Assembly: GCA_026545225.1 (NCBI GenBank)
Contig: CM048845.1
Span: 101,304,033 to 101,368,032 of the forward strand
Length of the DNA: 64,000 nucleotides
Source: Cornus controversa
Taxonomy: Eukaryota > Streptophyta > Magnoliopsida > Cornales > Cornaceae
Reading direction: 5' to 3'
In this document: in pieces, positions 22,640 to 34,369 of the stretch
Position numbering within the stretch: position 1 is the first letter of the stretch
Layout of the letters: each line of letters opens with the position of its first letter
Notes under the pieces: model-generated
The model's input: the letters and a program-made list of their open reading frames with translations, nothing else
Told to the model about the DNA's origin: nothing
The model's database searches: none
Position numbers and translations under genes: made by a program

Positions 22640-25279
22640 ACTGGGGAAGTAATCTTTGCCAATATGAGTCTGCGAAGACAACGAGTGAGCCAAACGCAGC
22701 CCGTCGACCACGGGAGGTGCTTATTTCTTCAGTAGATGGAACGTGGGTTCAGGTTGATATGTCATCGATTGCTATTGCCATGGGCTGTCCTCATGAATGC
22801 CCGACTGATTTGACTAATATCTACACTCCTCTACCCGATGATTTGTCGGTGGGTAACTTAGTTGCACGTTTGTGTGCTAACCAATTCTCCGGGCCAAAGC
22901 GTAATGAAGCTTCAAAGTCTTTTATGCCAAATTATTTATAGTTTTTTGATGCTGTTTTGTTTAAGAATATATGTCCCATTAGATATAAAATTGAGAGACA
23001 TCAAGAGTTCCTTAGAGCTTTATATGTCATACATTTTGGGCATTGGCTATCATTCCCATAGATTTTCTGGGGTCAGATTGAGAAATTATATTCCAAGGTT
23101 GTGGCCAAGGCACCGGACAGTGCAAATGACTAGGAGTTTCCATTCCCTACTATCATTCATTAGTTACTCATTGCACAGGGATATGTAGTCGAGGAGGACG
23201 AGCTTGCTTTCCCACGTGATATTCATTATGGCACACATGACTGAAATTTGAGCTGATCTCATATACATCAAAGAGTCATAGTTGCGCCAAGTGAAGTGTC
23301 TCGATTGGCTCAGGGAGGGGAAGCTGTAGATATACCACCACCGGTGGAAGATCCAGAGGAGATGGAAGCAGAAGAGGATGTCCATGCACAAGCTGGTGGC
23401 CATGATTATCCTTATTTAGAAAGGCAGATTGCTGGATTGACCGCTCAGTTTGGCACCCTACAAATAGAGGTTTTCACACAGTTTGGAGATATGCGGATAG
23501 AGATGGCGCATCACTTTCGTGAGACTCGCCAGGATCAGCTAGAGATGAGGAGGATGCTGCGTGCACTGATACGCCAGGCAAACTTGGATCCGGATGCTCA
23601 ATCACCACCACATCCTTGACTGGAAGGTAACTCTCTTTTGTATTTTATTTTTTTCTTAGTTTTTTTTAATATTTTTTTATTATTTTAGTTTTATTTTTTT
23701 TTTCTGTAATTTGATTTTTCTTATTAAAAAAAATTATATATTTTATTTTTTAGGATTTTCTTATTTCATATTTATTATCACCCATATTATTTCACTTGGT
23801 TTTTGGGGTATAGTGGTTTGTTTTGACAAGTTGTAACTTTCAAGTTTGGGGGTGTGCTTGCATTGCCTTCAGCCCATTAGTGTGCTCTATTTTCTTGCCA
23901 CTACTCTCCAGATTCCTGGTATTCTCGTTCTTACCCTTCTCTATGTTTCAATTGGTAGTACATTGAGGACAATGTACAGTTTAAGTTTGGAGGTGAGGCA
24001 ATGCCTTATTTTTGTGCTTTATTGCAATATGGGAAATTTTTTTGTGAAATTCTTCTTGTTTTAGGATTTTATTTTATTTTATTTTCTTAGTTTGTTTATT
24101 TATTTTCTTTTGTTTCGTTTTTAGGTAGAATGTTTTTACATTATTCAAGGGATTAATACCTTATGTAGGTGCATAACTTACAATTTTTGAGTATGTTTTA
24201 AATTTTTTAAAAACTGTGGTTTAAATTAAGTGATTTTAATCATGGTTTGCATTGACATGCCTTGGGGTGATTAGTTTTAGTTTCCTCACATGCACAAACA
24301 CACTAGCATAATCTTGTGAGGTATAAACTTTGGCTTTGAGTTTTTGAGTTACATATGCTTGATATTAAGTAGTATCTCTTGAGAATGAGTACCGATGATG
24401 TGTTTTACTTGACTTCAATGAGAAAAAAAAAGAGAGAAAAAGAAAAAAAGAATGTGATGAATAAGCAAATCAATTTGATCCTTTTCATGAGTAACCGGGC
24501 CTCTATGCCTCAGGAAGCACGGAGTATTCGCATCAAAAGTGAAAGGGTAAGAAAAGATGAGCATTGGTTGTCTTGATTTATAGCCTGACTGATTCGAGTA
24601 ATTAGGTTCTTCGGGGTGTCTTAACGCTTAGTGCCCTAAAGTCATCTGGTTTGGGAGTCACTGACTAAAAGTTTGCTACATGGATCTTTTAGAAAGCTTA
24701 ATAGATTAAGACATTGCACAACCAATAAAGTAATGAAAAAGAAAAAAAATGAAAAAGAATGAAAAAAATGGAAAAGTCATGTAATCATGTTTGGAAGTAT
24801 GATTTCAATAAGGGGAGCTAGTGAGTTGAAATGGTATGTGCCTTAATATATTCGGAGTTTGGTTATTGTACATGAGATGACTGTTAGTTCACTTTACATG
24901 AGGGAGCTAGAGTTGATTATTTTGAGATATGTTGATGTGAATTATGTGTGGGGACCATTGCTTTGAATTGTGGAATTTGAAAGTTTTGAATTATTCTTGA
25001 ATGCAGGTTTGTAACTATGTATTGTAATCTTCTTCTTGATTAATGTTTAAACAAAATTTTGAATGTTTGTGGGTAACATTTCTAGAAACCCTCACGAGAC
25101 TATAACTCGTCCACTAGGGGGAACCTAAGGATTTAAAGGCTTGTTGCATATGCTAAATGCAATCATTTTTTCCACGGAAGTGGAGTTTGGGTAGTTTAGT
25201 TAGTATTTGTTAGTTTCTTTCGTTTTAGTTTTATTTTATTCTATTGCTAAAGGACTAGCAATATGTAAGTTTGGGCGTG
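22640..25279 (+). mobile_element. 3' internal part of an Athila-like gypsy element
   Basis: The translated region from about 22700 to 23620 resembles the Athila ORF that lies downstream of pol (motifs such as AMGCPHECPTDLTNIY, a GHWLSFP-like string, and a Glu/Arg-rich C-terminal coiled segment ending DAQSPPHP). It is followed by Athila-style polypurine tracts (AAGTTTGGGGGTGTG at 23840 and AAGTTTGGGCGTG just before the LTR). Broken, with several interruptions; no pol remains. Confidence 0.55.
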
Positions 25280-26695
25280 TGATCGGCGTTGAATGTTACA
25301 CATTCTAACCTCTTAACTTACATATTTTATTCTCTTAAGGATAGATTATTTTGTGATTTTACTTCATTTTAGTGTTTTCTATATTTTCAGGGTCTTAATG
25401 ATTATTTTAGTTAAAACCATGATTTTGGGCTTTTAAAGATGACATCCAAGAGGGTTAGATGAAACTTACATCAAGTGGATCCATTCAACACCTTATTTTA
25501 ACTCAAAACAGCTCAAGGAAGAGGCCCAAGAGAATTATAACTGCTGAAGGGTATTTCGGGCTGAAATTTAATTCTGCGCGTAATACAGTTTTAATTTCAT
25601 TTTGGAAAACAGCACGTAACTCTTATTTTCGAGCATCAAATTGACTTAATTGTCACAAAGGTTGAACAAAATTCGATTCTGGACACTTTTATATTTCATG
25701 TAAATTTTGTGAATCGAACTTCTACTGGGTCAAACTTTGGGCCGAAAGTCAGCAGAAAAATCCACCTGATTAGGGGCTGCGGGAAATCCTAATTGTCTCC
25801 TAATTAGGTGGGGACTCTTCATATTCTCTTGGCTATTAATAGTGACAAATTGGGGCTATATTGAGGAGACTTAGCAGCAGATTTGAAGAGCTTTTGGAGT
25901 AGAGAATCATTGGAGAACAAGGCGTATCATGAGCAGCTAGTTCAGCCACCAGGGTTTTGATGTAGCCCTAACTAAACATCACTGGTTTGATTGTTCTAAT
26001 CATTGGAGATTTTTGTATTCATTCATAGATTGTGTAATTTAGAGGATTCTTATTATAGAATTGAGAAATAAAAGTCTTATAAATTCAGTTTTAATGATTT
26101 CTTATCTTGTCTTAGATACTTGATTGTTGTTATTGAACTCGTCCCTCTTGTTTTCTGTGATCATGAGAATGATTATTACACAATGGTTTTTATTGAATAT
26201 ATCATTAAAAGCTTTGATGGATTATGTCTAGAAAAGATAAACCATACTGCACCCTAGAGTAGAGTAATTAGGCAGATGGCCCATGCCAATCGAAGATAGT
26301 CCATGACTTAGCCTTAATCATATGTTATCTTCTTGACGGATGAAGGTGAGCTTGTAGCCACCGACACCACTTATGCATGATATGATTCCCCATAGTTAGT
26401 TTAATTGACCATTGATTGTGAAGTTAGTGGTGAAATCAATAACCCTAGATTTATCTTATATTCTCTACACTCAATAATTTTTCTTGCTTTTGTTCAATTG
26501 TTTCATTAGTTAATTTAGTTATAAAAATCATAATTCTTTTCTCTTAAATTTAATTAGAATTAATTCCGTATATCCAACTTAGTCAGACCACAGTCCCTGA
26601 GGTTTGACACCCCTTTCAATAGCCCTATTCTGCAAGGAATTCGTTCTATTGCGAAGTGTAGTAATTTTAATTAAGACGCACTCACACACGAATCA
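25280..26695 (+). repeat. LTR of the Athila-like element (1.4 kb)
   Basis: Begins TGATCGGCGTTGAATGTTAC and ends CACACACGAATCA. It is the same family as the inverted solo LTR at 29007-30505. It directly follows a polypurine tract, so it is a 3' LTR. Confidence 0.82.
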
Positions 26696-28478
26696 CCCAA
26701 CTTCCCTTCCTCATACTGGAGGGCACCACTAGCTCTGCACGGGCCATCACCAAGAGTTCGGATTGACTTTCCAAGAAGCGAGCTAAGGCAGATGAGAAAT
26801 TCTGAATCTCGAGCTCGTCGTGGCCCCTGGGGATGGTCTGGTCATAACCGAATTGGCGAGCTACCCTATCAGAGCGATAAATCTTGCTAACAGTTGTAGC
26901 AAGAGTGGCAAAGCCAGGAAGGTTTCCAGGGGTAATGAACGCCAGGTTGGTGAGGGCCTCGTTGGAATATAGGTTATCTCTTCTGAGAACCTAACCAACG
27001 GTCGAGCTATAGAAGGGACGAGGGGGCCTAGTAAAAGCAAAAGCTCTGAAGTGATGCTCTTTGTCAATAAATTGTGAGAATTTCTTGCAAGGAACGACCA
27101 CTTTGTTCCACCTGGCCGAGCGGTGGCTACCACTTTCGGGATTTATTCGAGGAGCATAAGAGGGAAAATGTTCATATATGAACATTTGTAGGAAGGTGAC
27201 TGAACCAAACTAAGCAATATGAAGCTTGGCCATGCTCTGTTTATAGCATGTGTTAAAATTATCCAAGGCATGGTAGAGGGTGCCCAAGAACAAAGGGGCG
27301 AGGGGGATATGTACTCCTCAAGCCAGTTTCACCACGAGCGGAATAAGGTCAGGGCTCGAAGTGTCCTCGGGAGGTTCGGGAAAGATAGAGCGAGACAGCC
27401 AAGAGAGGATATAGGCTGCCAAATGTAAATGATTCTCACTTCGAGGCCCTGCCACCCACTTGCTCTTGTCATTGTGGGAGAAATCTCTAAAAAAATGGTG
27501 AAGAAGAGAAACCCAAGTACACTTTCCCCCAGTTTCAGGAAGGGACTCATGAACCACCTCGCCCTTTTTGTTAAAGCGAGTTGCCAGCTTGGAGACAGCC
27601 TGAATTTCCACTTGAAGAGCTGCCACACGCTGCTCCTCGACCTCAGAGAAAGCCCATGTGGAGGGGTCAGTTGTGCCAAAAACATTAAGTCTCAAGAGAA
27701 CGTTAACATCTTCGAGGGTAGGGATGAACTTACCCCAGGAAGTAATGAAGGTATGTGAATGAGTACTCCACCTCGAAATGAGAACTTGAAGTTCTATTGC
27801 ATCCCTGTTTATGGTGAGGCTTCGAGTGTTCTCAATGGCCTCGAGGATCCCAGCATTAGTTAGGCATTTTACATAGTCAGAGACAGAGAAAATAAAGTCT
27901 GTCCATTCTTCCCACCCTATACAGGCAGTGGTGGGGATGGGAAGGTAAAGGAAGGAGTAGGGAAAATCGCCACACACGATCCTAAAACGAAGAACAGAAT
28001 CTGAGGGAAGTCGAGGACCTTCTATGACGGGAGGTCTTGAGTCAATGGCCACTGGCTCGCCCACCAGCTCGTCAATGTCTGTTAAGTTTTGTGTTTGATC
28101 GCAAAAAATGTCATCAGAGCATAATGGAGCTATTCTCCAATCCTCGAAAGGAGGTACCTTGAAAGCATCGTGGGAGCTAGTCTTCGACTTGTCTTGAATA
28201 AGTTTGAAAGGAAGGGGGAATTGAGAGCTCGAAGTTTGCTCTAAGAAAAACAGAGACTCAAGGCAAGAAGTGTGAAAAATGAGATTTCTCTAAGACACCC
28301 TTTTATAGTAGAGGCCTTTTAACCGACAAGATATCGAAGCGATGCAATGCTCCAAATTTGAGGCATTGAATAGTCTCAAAGCACAAGAAATAAAGTGACA
28401 AAGCGCTGCCTGAATCGTTATCAGCCATTAATGACGATCTGAAGAGACGCCGACTTTGCAATTTTTGAAGAGGTCAAA
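26696..28478 (-). mobile_element. Antisense plant-mobile-domain (PMD) region of the gypsy composite
   Basis: The longest frame is 27318-28064 on the minus strand (about 248 codons), opposite to the LTR direction. It reads like the plant mobile / aminotransferase-like domain of MAIN and MAIL1: a GWEEWTDF motif, then AGILEAI, TINRDA, LISRWSTHSHTFITSWG and FIPTLEDVNVLL, then a Trp-rich HHFFRDF-like part. Such domains are known to have been picked up by gypsy elements. The minus-strand sequence from 27317 to about 26750 looks like a broken continuation. Fossil. Confidence 0.72.
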
Positions 28479-28587
28479 AGGACACCTTGAAATAGTCGAC
28501 CGAGGTGCCTTTTGGTGAGGAGCTCGAACTTGCACTCTGAGGTATGTATGAGGACCTACACATAGGACATCGCACAAGGGTGCTAAT

Positions 28588-31303
28588 TATTGGTATGAGC
28601 CATTTAGGGTTTGACACATATGTCCTCGTGGCAATGAGCCCACTTTGACTTTTTTACCATTTCAAGCTACCTCAGCATGTCTACGTGGTAATAAGTCCAC
28701 TTTGACTTTCCATCAAATTAAGCTTCTTCTCGGGTAGAGGATTCTAATCGAGTTCTTTCGAGGAGAGAGGGTCTTTATTGAGCTCTTTCTCGGGTAGAGG
28801 ATTCCAATCGAGCTCCTCTAGTAAGAGAAGTTTTCCATCGAGCTCCTTCCCTCATCTGTACAACACACTTTAGGGGTGTAATCGCCTTTTTTCACGAGTC
28901 CTTCTCTACTAATATAATTTTGTGGAGGTCCTCTTTATGGATCAACCTCCATTTTTGTAAGGAAACACTCATCTCTATGGATAAAACCTTGCGAGGAGTT
29001 CCTCTCTGATTCGTGTGTGAATGCGTCTCAATTAAAATTACCACACTTTGCAATAGAACGAATTCCTTGCAGAATAGGGCTATTGAAAAGGGTGTCGAAC
29101 CTCAGGGATTATGGTCTAAATGAGTTCGTATACGGAATTAATTCTAATTAAATTTAAAAAGAAGAAAATCTGATTTTAATATTTAAAATAATTAAAAAGC
29201 AAAATAAAATAAAACAAAGGAAATAGAGAGTGAAGATAATATGAGATAAATCTAGGGTATTTGATTTTCCCACAAACTCCACAATCAATGGTCAATTGAA
29301 TTAACTATGGGGAATTATATCATGTATAAGTGGTGTTGGTGGCTACAAGCTCAACTTCATCCGTCAAGAAGATAACATATGATTAAGGCTAAGTCATGGA
29401 CTATCTTCGATTGACATAGTTAGAGAAGATAACTACTCTAATCTAGGGTGCAGTATGGTTCATCTTCTCTAGGCATACTTCATCAAAGCGTATAATGATA
29501 TATTCAGTGATTACCATTGTGTAATAATCGCTCTCATAATCACAGAAAATAAGAGAGATTGAGTTCAATAACAACAACCAACTATCTAAGACAAGATAAG
29601 AAATCATTGAAACTAAATTTATAAGACTTGTATTACTCAATTCTATAATAAGAATGCTCTAAATTACACAATCTATGCATGAACATAAAGGTCCCCAATA
29701 ATTAAAACAATCAAACCACTTATGTTTTGTTAGGGTTACATCAAAACCCTAGTGGATGAACTAGCCGCTCATTGTAAAAGAAGAAGCTTCAACAATTGAG
29801 GAAGAATGCATCATCTTCATGAATTATGCGTAAGACTTCGTTCTCTAATGATTCTCCACTCGAAAAGCTCTGCAAAGTATGTTTTCAATTCTGTCCAAAA
29901 GCTCTCTCCCACTCCCCCAAAATACTCTTTAATTCGCCACTTTATTGCCCCAAGAGAATACACCAAAGTTATAATCCAATTAGGAATTAATTAGGTTTTC
30001 CAGTAGCATTAATCAGGTGGGTTTTTTCTGCTGATGTTCAGCCCAACTTTTGACCCACTAGAAGTCCGATTCACGGAATTTTCGTGAAATACAAAAAGTG
30101 TGCAGAATTGAATTTCGTTCAACCTATGAAAAAATTAAATCGATTTGAGGCTCAAAAATAATACTTTTGGTCCATTTTTCAAAACGGAATTAAGACTGTA
30201 TTATGCGTAGAATTGGGCTTCAGGCCCGTAACCTTCTTAATCACCTGTAATTCTCTTGGACCTTTTCCTTGGGCTAATTTGAGTTAAAATATGGAGTTGA
30301 ATGAATCCATTTGATGTAGGCTTCATCTAACCCTCTTGCATGTCATCTTTAAAAGCCCAAAATCATGGTTTTAACTGAAATAATCATTAAGGCTCTGAAA
30401 ATACAGAAAACACTAAAATAAAGTAAAATCACAAAATAATCTATCACTAAGAGAGTAAAATATACAAGTTAAGAGGATAGAATGCGTAACATTCAACGCC
30501 GATCACTCTCTACGGATAAACCTCAACAAAACTCTTTCCTTTCATTTGGATAAGTCTCGGATGGTGATGAGTTCCTCTCTATGGATAAACATCATGAAAA
30601 GTCCTCTCTACGGATCAACTTCCCCGAAGCAAAGAGGCACTCCTCTCTACGGATAAAACCTCGTAGAGGTCCTCTCTACATATCAACCTCCATTGTGCAA
30701 TGTGACACTCCTTTCTATGGATAAAATCTTACGAGGTGTTCATCTCTACGGATAAACCTCATGGCATTCCGAGCTCCTATGGGGGGGGGGGGGGTAAAAG
30801 CTCGGATGCCTTATGGGAACCAATGGTTTGGGTTCGGTGGCTGGAGCCCAAGGTACGCTGAATCCATGATGGACCCCATCTCTAGTTAGGATAAGGTCAT
30901 TACATCTTTAATTAGCCTATCACAAAGGAAATAAGAGAACCAGGTGAGGTGAGTGGATCCCCCTTCTTTTTGTCGGTATGATCTCAACCCTTGCTGAGTA
31001 GATATTTACCAACATAAAACCTCGGCCATTGGTGAGAGGGACATTCCTACCTATAAATAAAGAGAGAAAAGTAGAAGCAGGAGGGGAAGAGGATCGGGAA
31101 AAAAACATGACAAAAAAAAAACTTTTTTCGAAGCCATTCATATCAAAGATCTCATCTTTTCCTTTTTTTTTCCTCCCCTCTTCTAAGAATCCAGATAGAA
31201 CAATGGACTCCTCTATGACGGTTTGGACTCCCACCGGGACCTACACTCTCTGGCGACTATTGTGGAAAGTTTGACTTCAATTTAACAGAACCTACCACAA
31301 ACA
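28588..31303 (+). repeat. LTR B of the gypsy composite, split by a solo LTR
   Basis: The left part 28588-29006 and right part 30506-31303 match LTR A in order, including the CCTCTCTACGGATAAA subrepeats and a poly-G run (30781-30794). The interruption is the solo LTR at 29007-30505. Confidence 0.82.
29007..30505 (-). mobile_element. Solo LTR of the Athila-like family
   Basis: Inverted copy of the LTR at 25280-26695 (starts TGATTCGTGTGTGAATGCG, ends AACGCCGATCA). An exact 5-bp duplication CTCTC flanks it (29002-29006 and 30506-30510). No internal domain. Confidence 0.9.
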
Positions 31304-31499
31304 CTTTATTGTTTTTCCTTTTCCTTCTCTTCTTTTATTGTTACGCTTGAGAAAAAATTGATGGGCCTGTAATATCTTTCTCTTTTAATTATTTTGAGGA
31401 CATGGAATAATCAGTACATTGTAATATATGGATTTTGTAATTAAGCCCCTGCACAAAAAAATTGGAAATGGGCCACAAAAGGAGGTTTAATTTTACTTT
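31304..31499 (+). repeat. Duplicated flank, right copy
   Basis: Partner of 20797-21138; together with the first 140 bp of the Pack-MULE it completes the ~340-bp duplication. It starts immediately after the LTR end. Confidence 0.88.
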
Positions 31500-31817
31500 G
31501 GATAAATATCATTGACACCCCCTGAAGTTTAAGGTATTATCAGGCGGCTACAACTTTGTGCAATTTTGTCACCAACACTCCCTGTCAGAAATTCTAATTT
31601 TTAATAAGTGAAATGTCCTAATTGCCCCTGATTATTTAAATAAATTTTAATATAAAAATATTAGAATTGAAAAATGACAAAATTGCGCTCAATTTTATAT
31701 GCACACCATTTTTCTCTCTACCTTCTTCAACCAAAATCAGAAACCCTAACCAACACCACCAACCACAACCACAACCACCACCACCACCAGTATACACACA
31801 CACATCACAAAGAACAA

Positions 31818-32015
31818 ATGACCAATCTCGTAACCACCGTCAACCCTGCTGTAAACCACCTCTTCGCCGCTGTGGACATAGGAACCAACACCTTCAAACT
31901 CCTTATCGTCCGCACCGGCCCCACCACGGGAAAATTCTTGGGCATCGACTACCTCAAAGAGCTAGTTGTTCTCGGCTGCAACATCCTCGCCTCTTCCACC
32001 ATCTCCGCCACCATC
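31818..32015 (+). pseudogene. Captured fragment of a Ppx/GppA phosphatase gene
   Basis: From an ATG at 31818 the frame reads MTNLVTTVNPAVNHL, then FAAVDIGTNTFKLLIVR and GKFLGIDYLKELVVLG. This is the N-terminal ASKHA-fold phosphate-binding start of plant exopolyphosphatase/GppA-like proteins (family pattern AAIDxGTNSFKLLI...LKExVxLG). Only about 65 residues are clearly similar; the frame then runs into unrelated Thr/Pro-rich sequence. The rest of the enzyme, including its catalytic residues, is absent. A GTGAGT donor-like site near 32099 and a TTGCAG acceptor-like site near 32121 hint that intron edges came along. Confidence 0.75.
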
Positions 32016-32149
32016 ATTTTCAACCCAACCATCAACACCGCCACCATTATCACCAAAACCCAAACCCCAACTTGTCATACAAGTAGCGACCGATCTGGTG
32101 AGTTCTCATCATTGTTGTTGCAGAGCCGGTAACTCTCGGTCACTTGCGC

Positions 32150-32372
32150 TTTCGAGAACTCCGACGAGCTGATCCGGCAACTCATCTCTGGTCTCGAGTC
32201 GAGTTTAATCGATGATCAAAAGCAAGCGGTGATGGAGATCAGATTCCTCGTGAAAAATAAATCAGATAACCAAATCAAGATTGCACGCGCGACGTGATCA
32301 AATAGTTTATTTCGCTGATCTCGTCGCCCGATCCTCAGCTTCAAGAGAACGACGTCACAATAATTCTAATCT
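32150..32372 (+). pseudogene. Captured fragment of an ARM-repeat (U-box-type) gene
   Basis: Translation shows ENSDELIRQLISGLESS, QKQAVMEIRFLVKNKSDN, then IKIARA. After a frame change it continues FISLISSPDPQLQEN. This is the start of the armadillo-repeat region in plant U-box/ARM proteins (family pattern MEIRLLAKNKPENRIKIA, IKPLISLISSPDPQLQEYGVTAIL). It has an in-frame TGA soon after IARA and a frameshift, so it is not a working gene. It lies about 135 bp after the phosphatase fragment, same orientation, inside the same Pack-MULE. Confidence 0.75.
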
Positions 32373-32617
32373 CCGGCGCCTCCACCTACTCCGACCAGTA
32401 CTTAGTCGATGCCAGCCTCAGTTAGGTTGTGATTGAAGTGGTGGTGGTGGTTGGTGGCAATGGTGGTGGTGGTTGTGGTTGGTGACAGTTGGCTTGGGTT
32501 AGGTTGCGATTGAAGTTCAACAATGGTGGTGGTTTTGTCGCCTGTGGTGGTGGTGGTTGGTGGGTGCTCGGTGGTTTCCTCCCCCCTCCTCTATATATCT
32601 ATAAATATATATGTGTA

Positions 32618-32672
<55 letters not shown>

Positions 32673-32958
32673 CAGTGAAATGTGTATGTAATAATAGGGC
32701 ATAATTGAGGGCATTTTGGTCCATTAGGTAGGGTTAAATAGGTAATTTTAATATTAAAAAATATTATATCAAAAATCAAAGGATAACATGATCTTTTCAT
32801 CATCAAAAAGTGATACGACATACTTTTAACAAGAGAGAGTGTATGTGATATACGACACAAATTTCAGGAAGTATTTGTAACAAAAAATTATAAAATTATA
32901 GTTGCGTGATAATATATCAAACTCTAGGGAGTTTCAATAAAATTTATTTTTTTACTTT

Positions 32959-33183
32959 TTAAAAGAAAGTCCAAAAAAAACAACAAAATGTAAAAGTCCT
33001 GCTACCCGATGGAAAATGATATAGAACGCCCATAGCCGCAAAAGTGGCTTTCATATGAAATTTCTTCTTTTCATACTCCATAAAGTGAAGGACCACCGAA
33101 TGTTCCGGTCCTTGTTCCCTTTAAATTCCTATCTCTCCACCGTGATTTGCGTACACACCCACAACCTTGAAATTTACCGAGAA
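32959..33183. other. Spacer, possibly remains of a TNL promoter
   Basis: No element recognised. It directly precedes a TNL exon-1 relic and may hold its degraded upstream region. Confidence 0.35.
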
Positions 33184-33372
33184 ATGACATCTACGAGCAC
33201 ACAGAAAAACGTCTTCCTCTTCTAACCCTACCCTTACCCCTACCCCTACCCCTAAATGGAATTAGGAGGTACCAATTAGGAGGTATTCTTGAGCTTCAAG
33301 ACCATCAGTATTATGTTTTGTATCTTAAATGAATTTACACATTCAAAGATTGTGAAGAACTCAGAATTTGGT
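33184..33372 (+). pseudogene. Relic of a TNL first exon (TIR start)
   Basis: It begins ATGACATCTACGAGCACACA, matching the start of the intact TNL (ATGGCTTCCACGAGCACACA). It then shares CTACCCCTAAATGGAATTA and GTATTCTTGAGCTTCA, and further on GAAGAACTCAGAA. The frame stops early, a TACCCC hexamer is expanded four-fold and about 15 bp (GGAGGTACCAATTA) is duplicated. Most of the TIR domain is gone. It lies 1.3 kb upstream of the intact gene, same strand. Confidence 0.82.
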
Positions 33373-33784
33373 ATCTAATGAAATAAAAACCAAAAATAGA
33401 GAAATTATAATAATCAAACATTAGAAAGATTAAAATTGATAATTTGAGAAATTTATAATTATATGAAAACATGTATAAAAAGTAATAATTTTGTATATAG
33501 ATGAAATTCAATAAGACTTGTTAGTTCCTAAAAAAAAAGTTGAAATTGTTATTAATTTTATATAAAAAATGATTTTTCTGTTTTACATGATCACACCACA
33601 AAGTTGAAGTGAAAATAATTCTATTTTTTTTTTCTTTTTGTAGTTAAGATATTAAATTTTAATGAAATTTGACCAGACTTCCTAGTTCTTATAAATAAAA
33701 GTAGAATTTATAATTAATTTGGGGCATTCACGACTTTCATTGAAATTCTTTTTTTTTTTTTATTGTAAAAAAAGCACGCGAAAA
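33373..33784. other. Spacer, AT-rich
   Basis: Nothing recognisable. Confidence 0.5.
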
Positions 33785-34175
33785 CATTGAGAATCATACC
33801 TTAGGAGGACTTTACAAAGAACTTAGGGGGACTTTACACAGAAATATGTCTTACGCCAACTGACATTGACTATATATATATATATATATATAATGCCATG
33901 ATTACACGAAGACAAAGTGTCGTGCGATTGAGAAATATGTCTTGCTCGAATATATCTTATTCGCCCAGTTTATATAAAATCAATTTCAGTTCGAATAAGA
34001 CATATTGTATATATACAAAGGCAAGACATATTTCTCAATCGCGTGAGGCTCTGTTTTCGTGCGTACATATATAAATATATATAAAGTCAATGTCAGTCTG
34101 CGTAAACCCACCGTAACCGTTACATTAAGTAACTGTAGATTGTTTTTAGCATGAGACATTTGCCAACTTTAAATG

Positions 34176-34217
<42 letters not shown>

Positions 34218-34369
34218 GTACCTATTAAATATCGAATGAAGAAATTCCATGATTGCACGATGACAAACTCTCACGCGATTGAGAAATATGTCTTACGCGA
34301 ACTGACATTGACTTTATTATATATATAAGTTTGTCATCGTGCAATCATGGAATTTCTTCCTTCGATATT

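Larger units (their letters stand above)
21139..31303 (+). mobile_element. Composite of gypsy-type LTR retrotransposon fossils
   Basis: Two related LTRs (21249-22626 and 28588-31303, the latter split by a solo LTR) begin TnTTGGTATGAGCC and end CCTACCACAAA. Each is preceded by the same ~110-bp internal 3' end with a polypurine tract (ACAAGGGGGCTAAT). A PBS-like TTTGGCGACTTCACTGGGG follows the first LTR. The middle holds the 3' part of a different, Athila-like element and an antisense PMD reading frame. No complete pol is present, so the whole is a broken, rearranged mosaic with several losses. Confidence 0.82.
31500..32949. mobile_element. Pack-MULE carrying fragments of two host genes
   Basis: Ends: GGATAAATATCATTGACACC on the left, and the near complement on the right. 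The inverted arms stay alignable for about 85-90 bp (shared CTCCCTG and TTTTGTnACnAA words). A 9-bp duplication TTTTACTTT flanks it exactly (31491-31499 and 32950-32958), as expected for Mutator. Between the arms lie, in the same orientation, a Ppx/GppA-like fragment, an ARM-repeat fragment, GGT-rich DNA and a (GT)n(AT)n microsatellite. No transposase. The same arm family occurs at 49733-50577 and, truncated, at 21001-21138. Confidence 0.85.

Noticed and set aside
24379-24576. 65-codon Lys-rich frame
   Set aside because: Low-complexity A-rich run within the Athila-like 3' region; no family resemblance.
32517-32860. Small frames around the (GT)n(AT)n tract
   Set aside because: They are low-complexity translations of a microsatellite in the Pack-MULE.
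33230-33256. Possible interstitial telomere repeat
   Set aside because: The unit is TACCCC, not the plant telomere CCCTAAA, and it arises from an expanded word inside the TNL exon relic.
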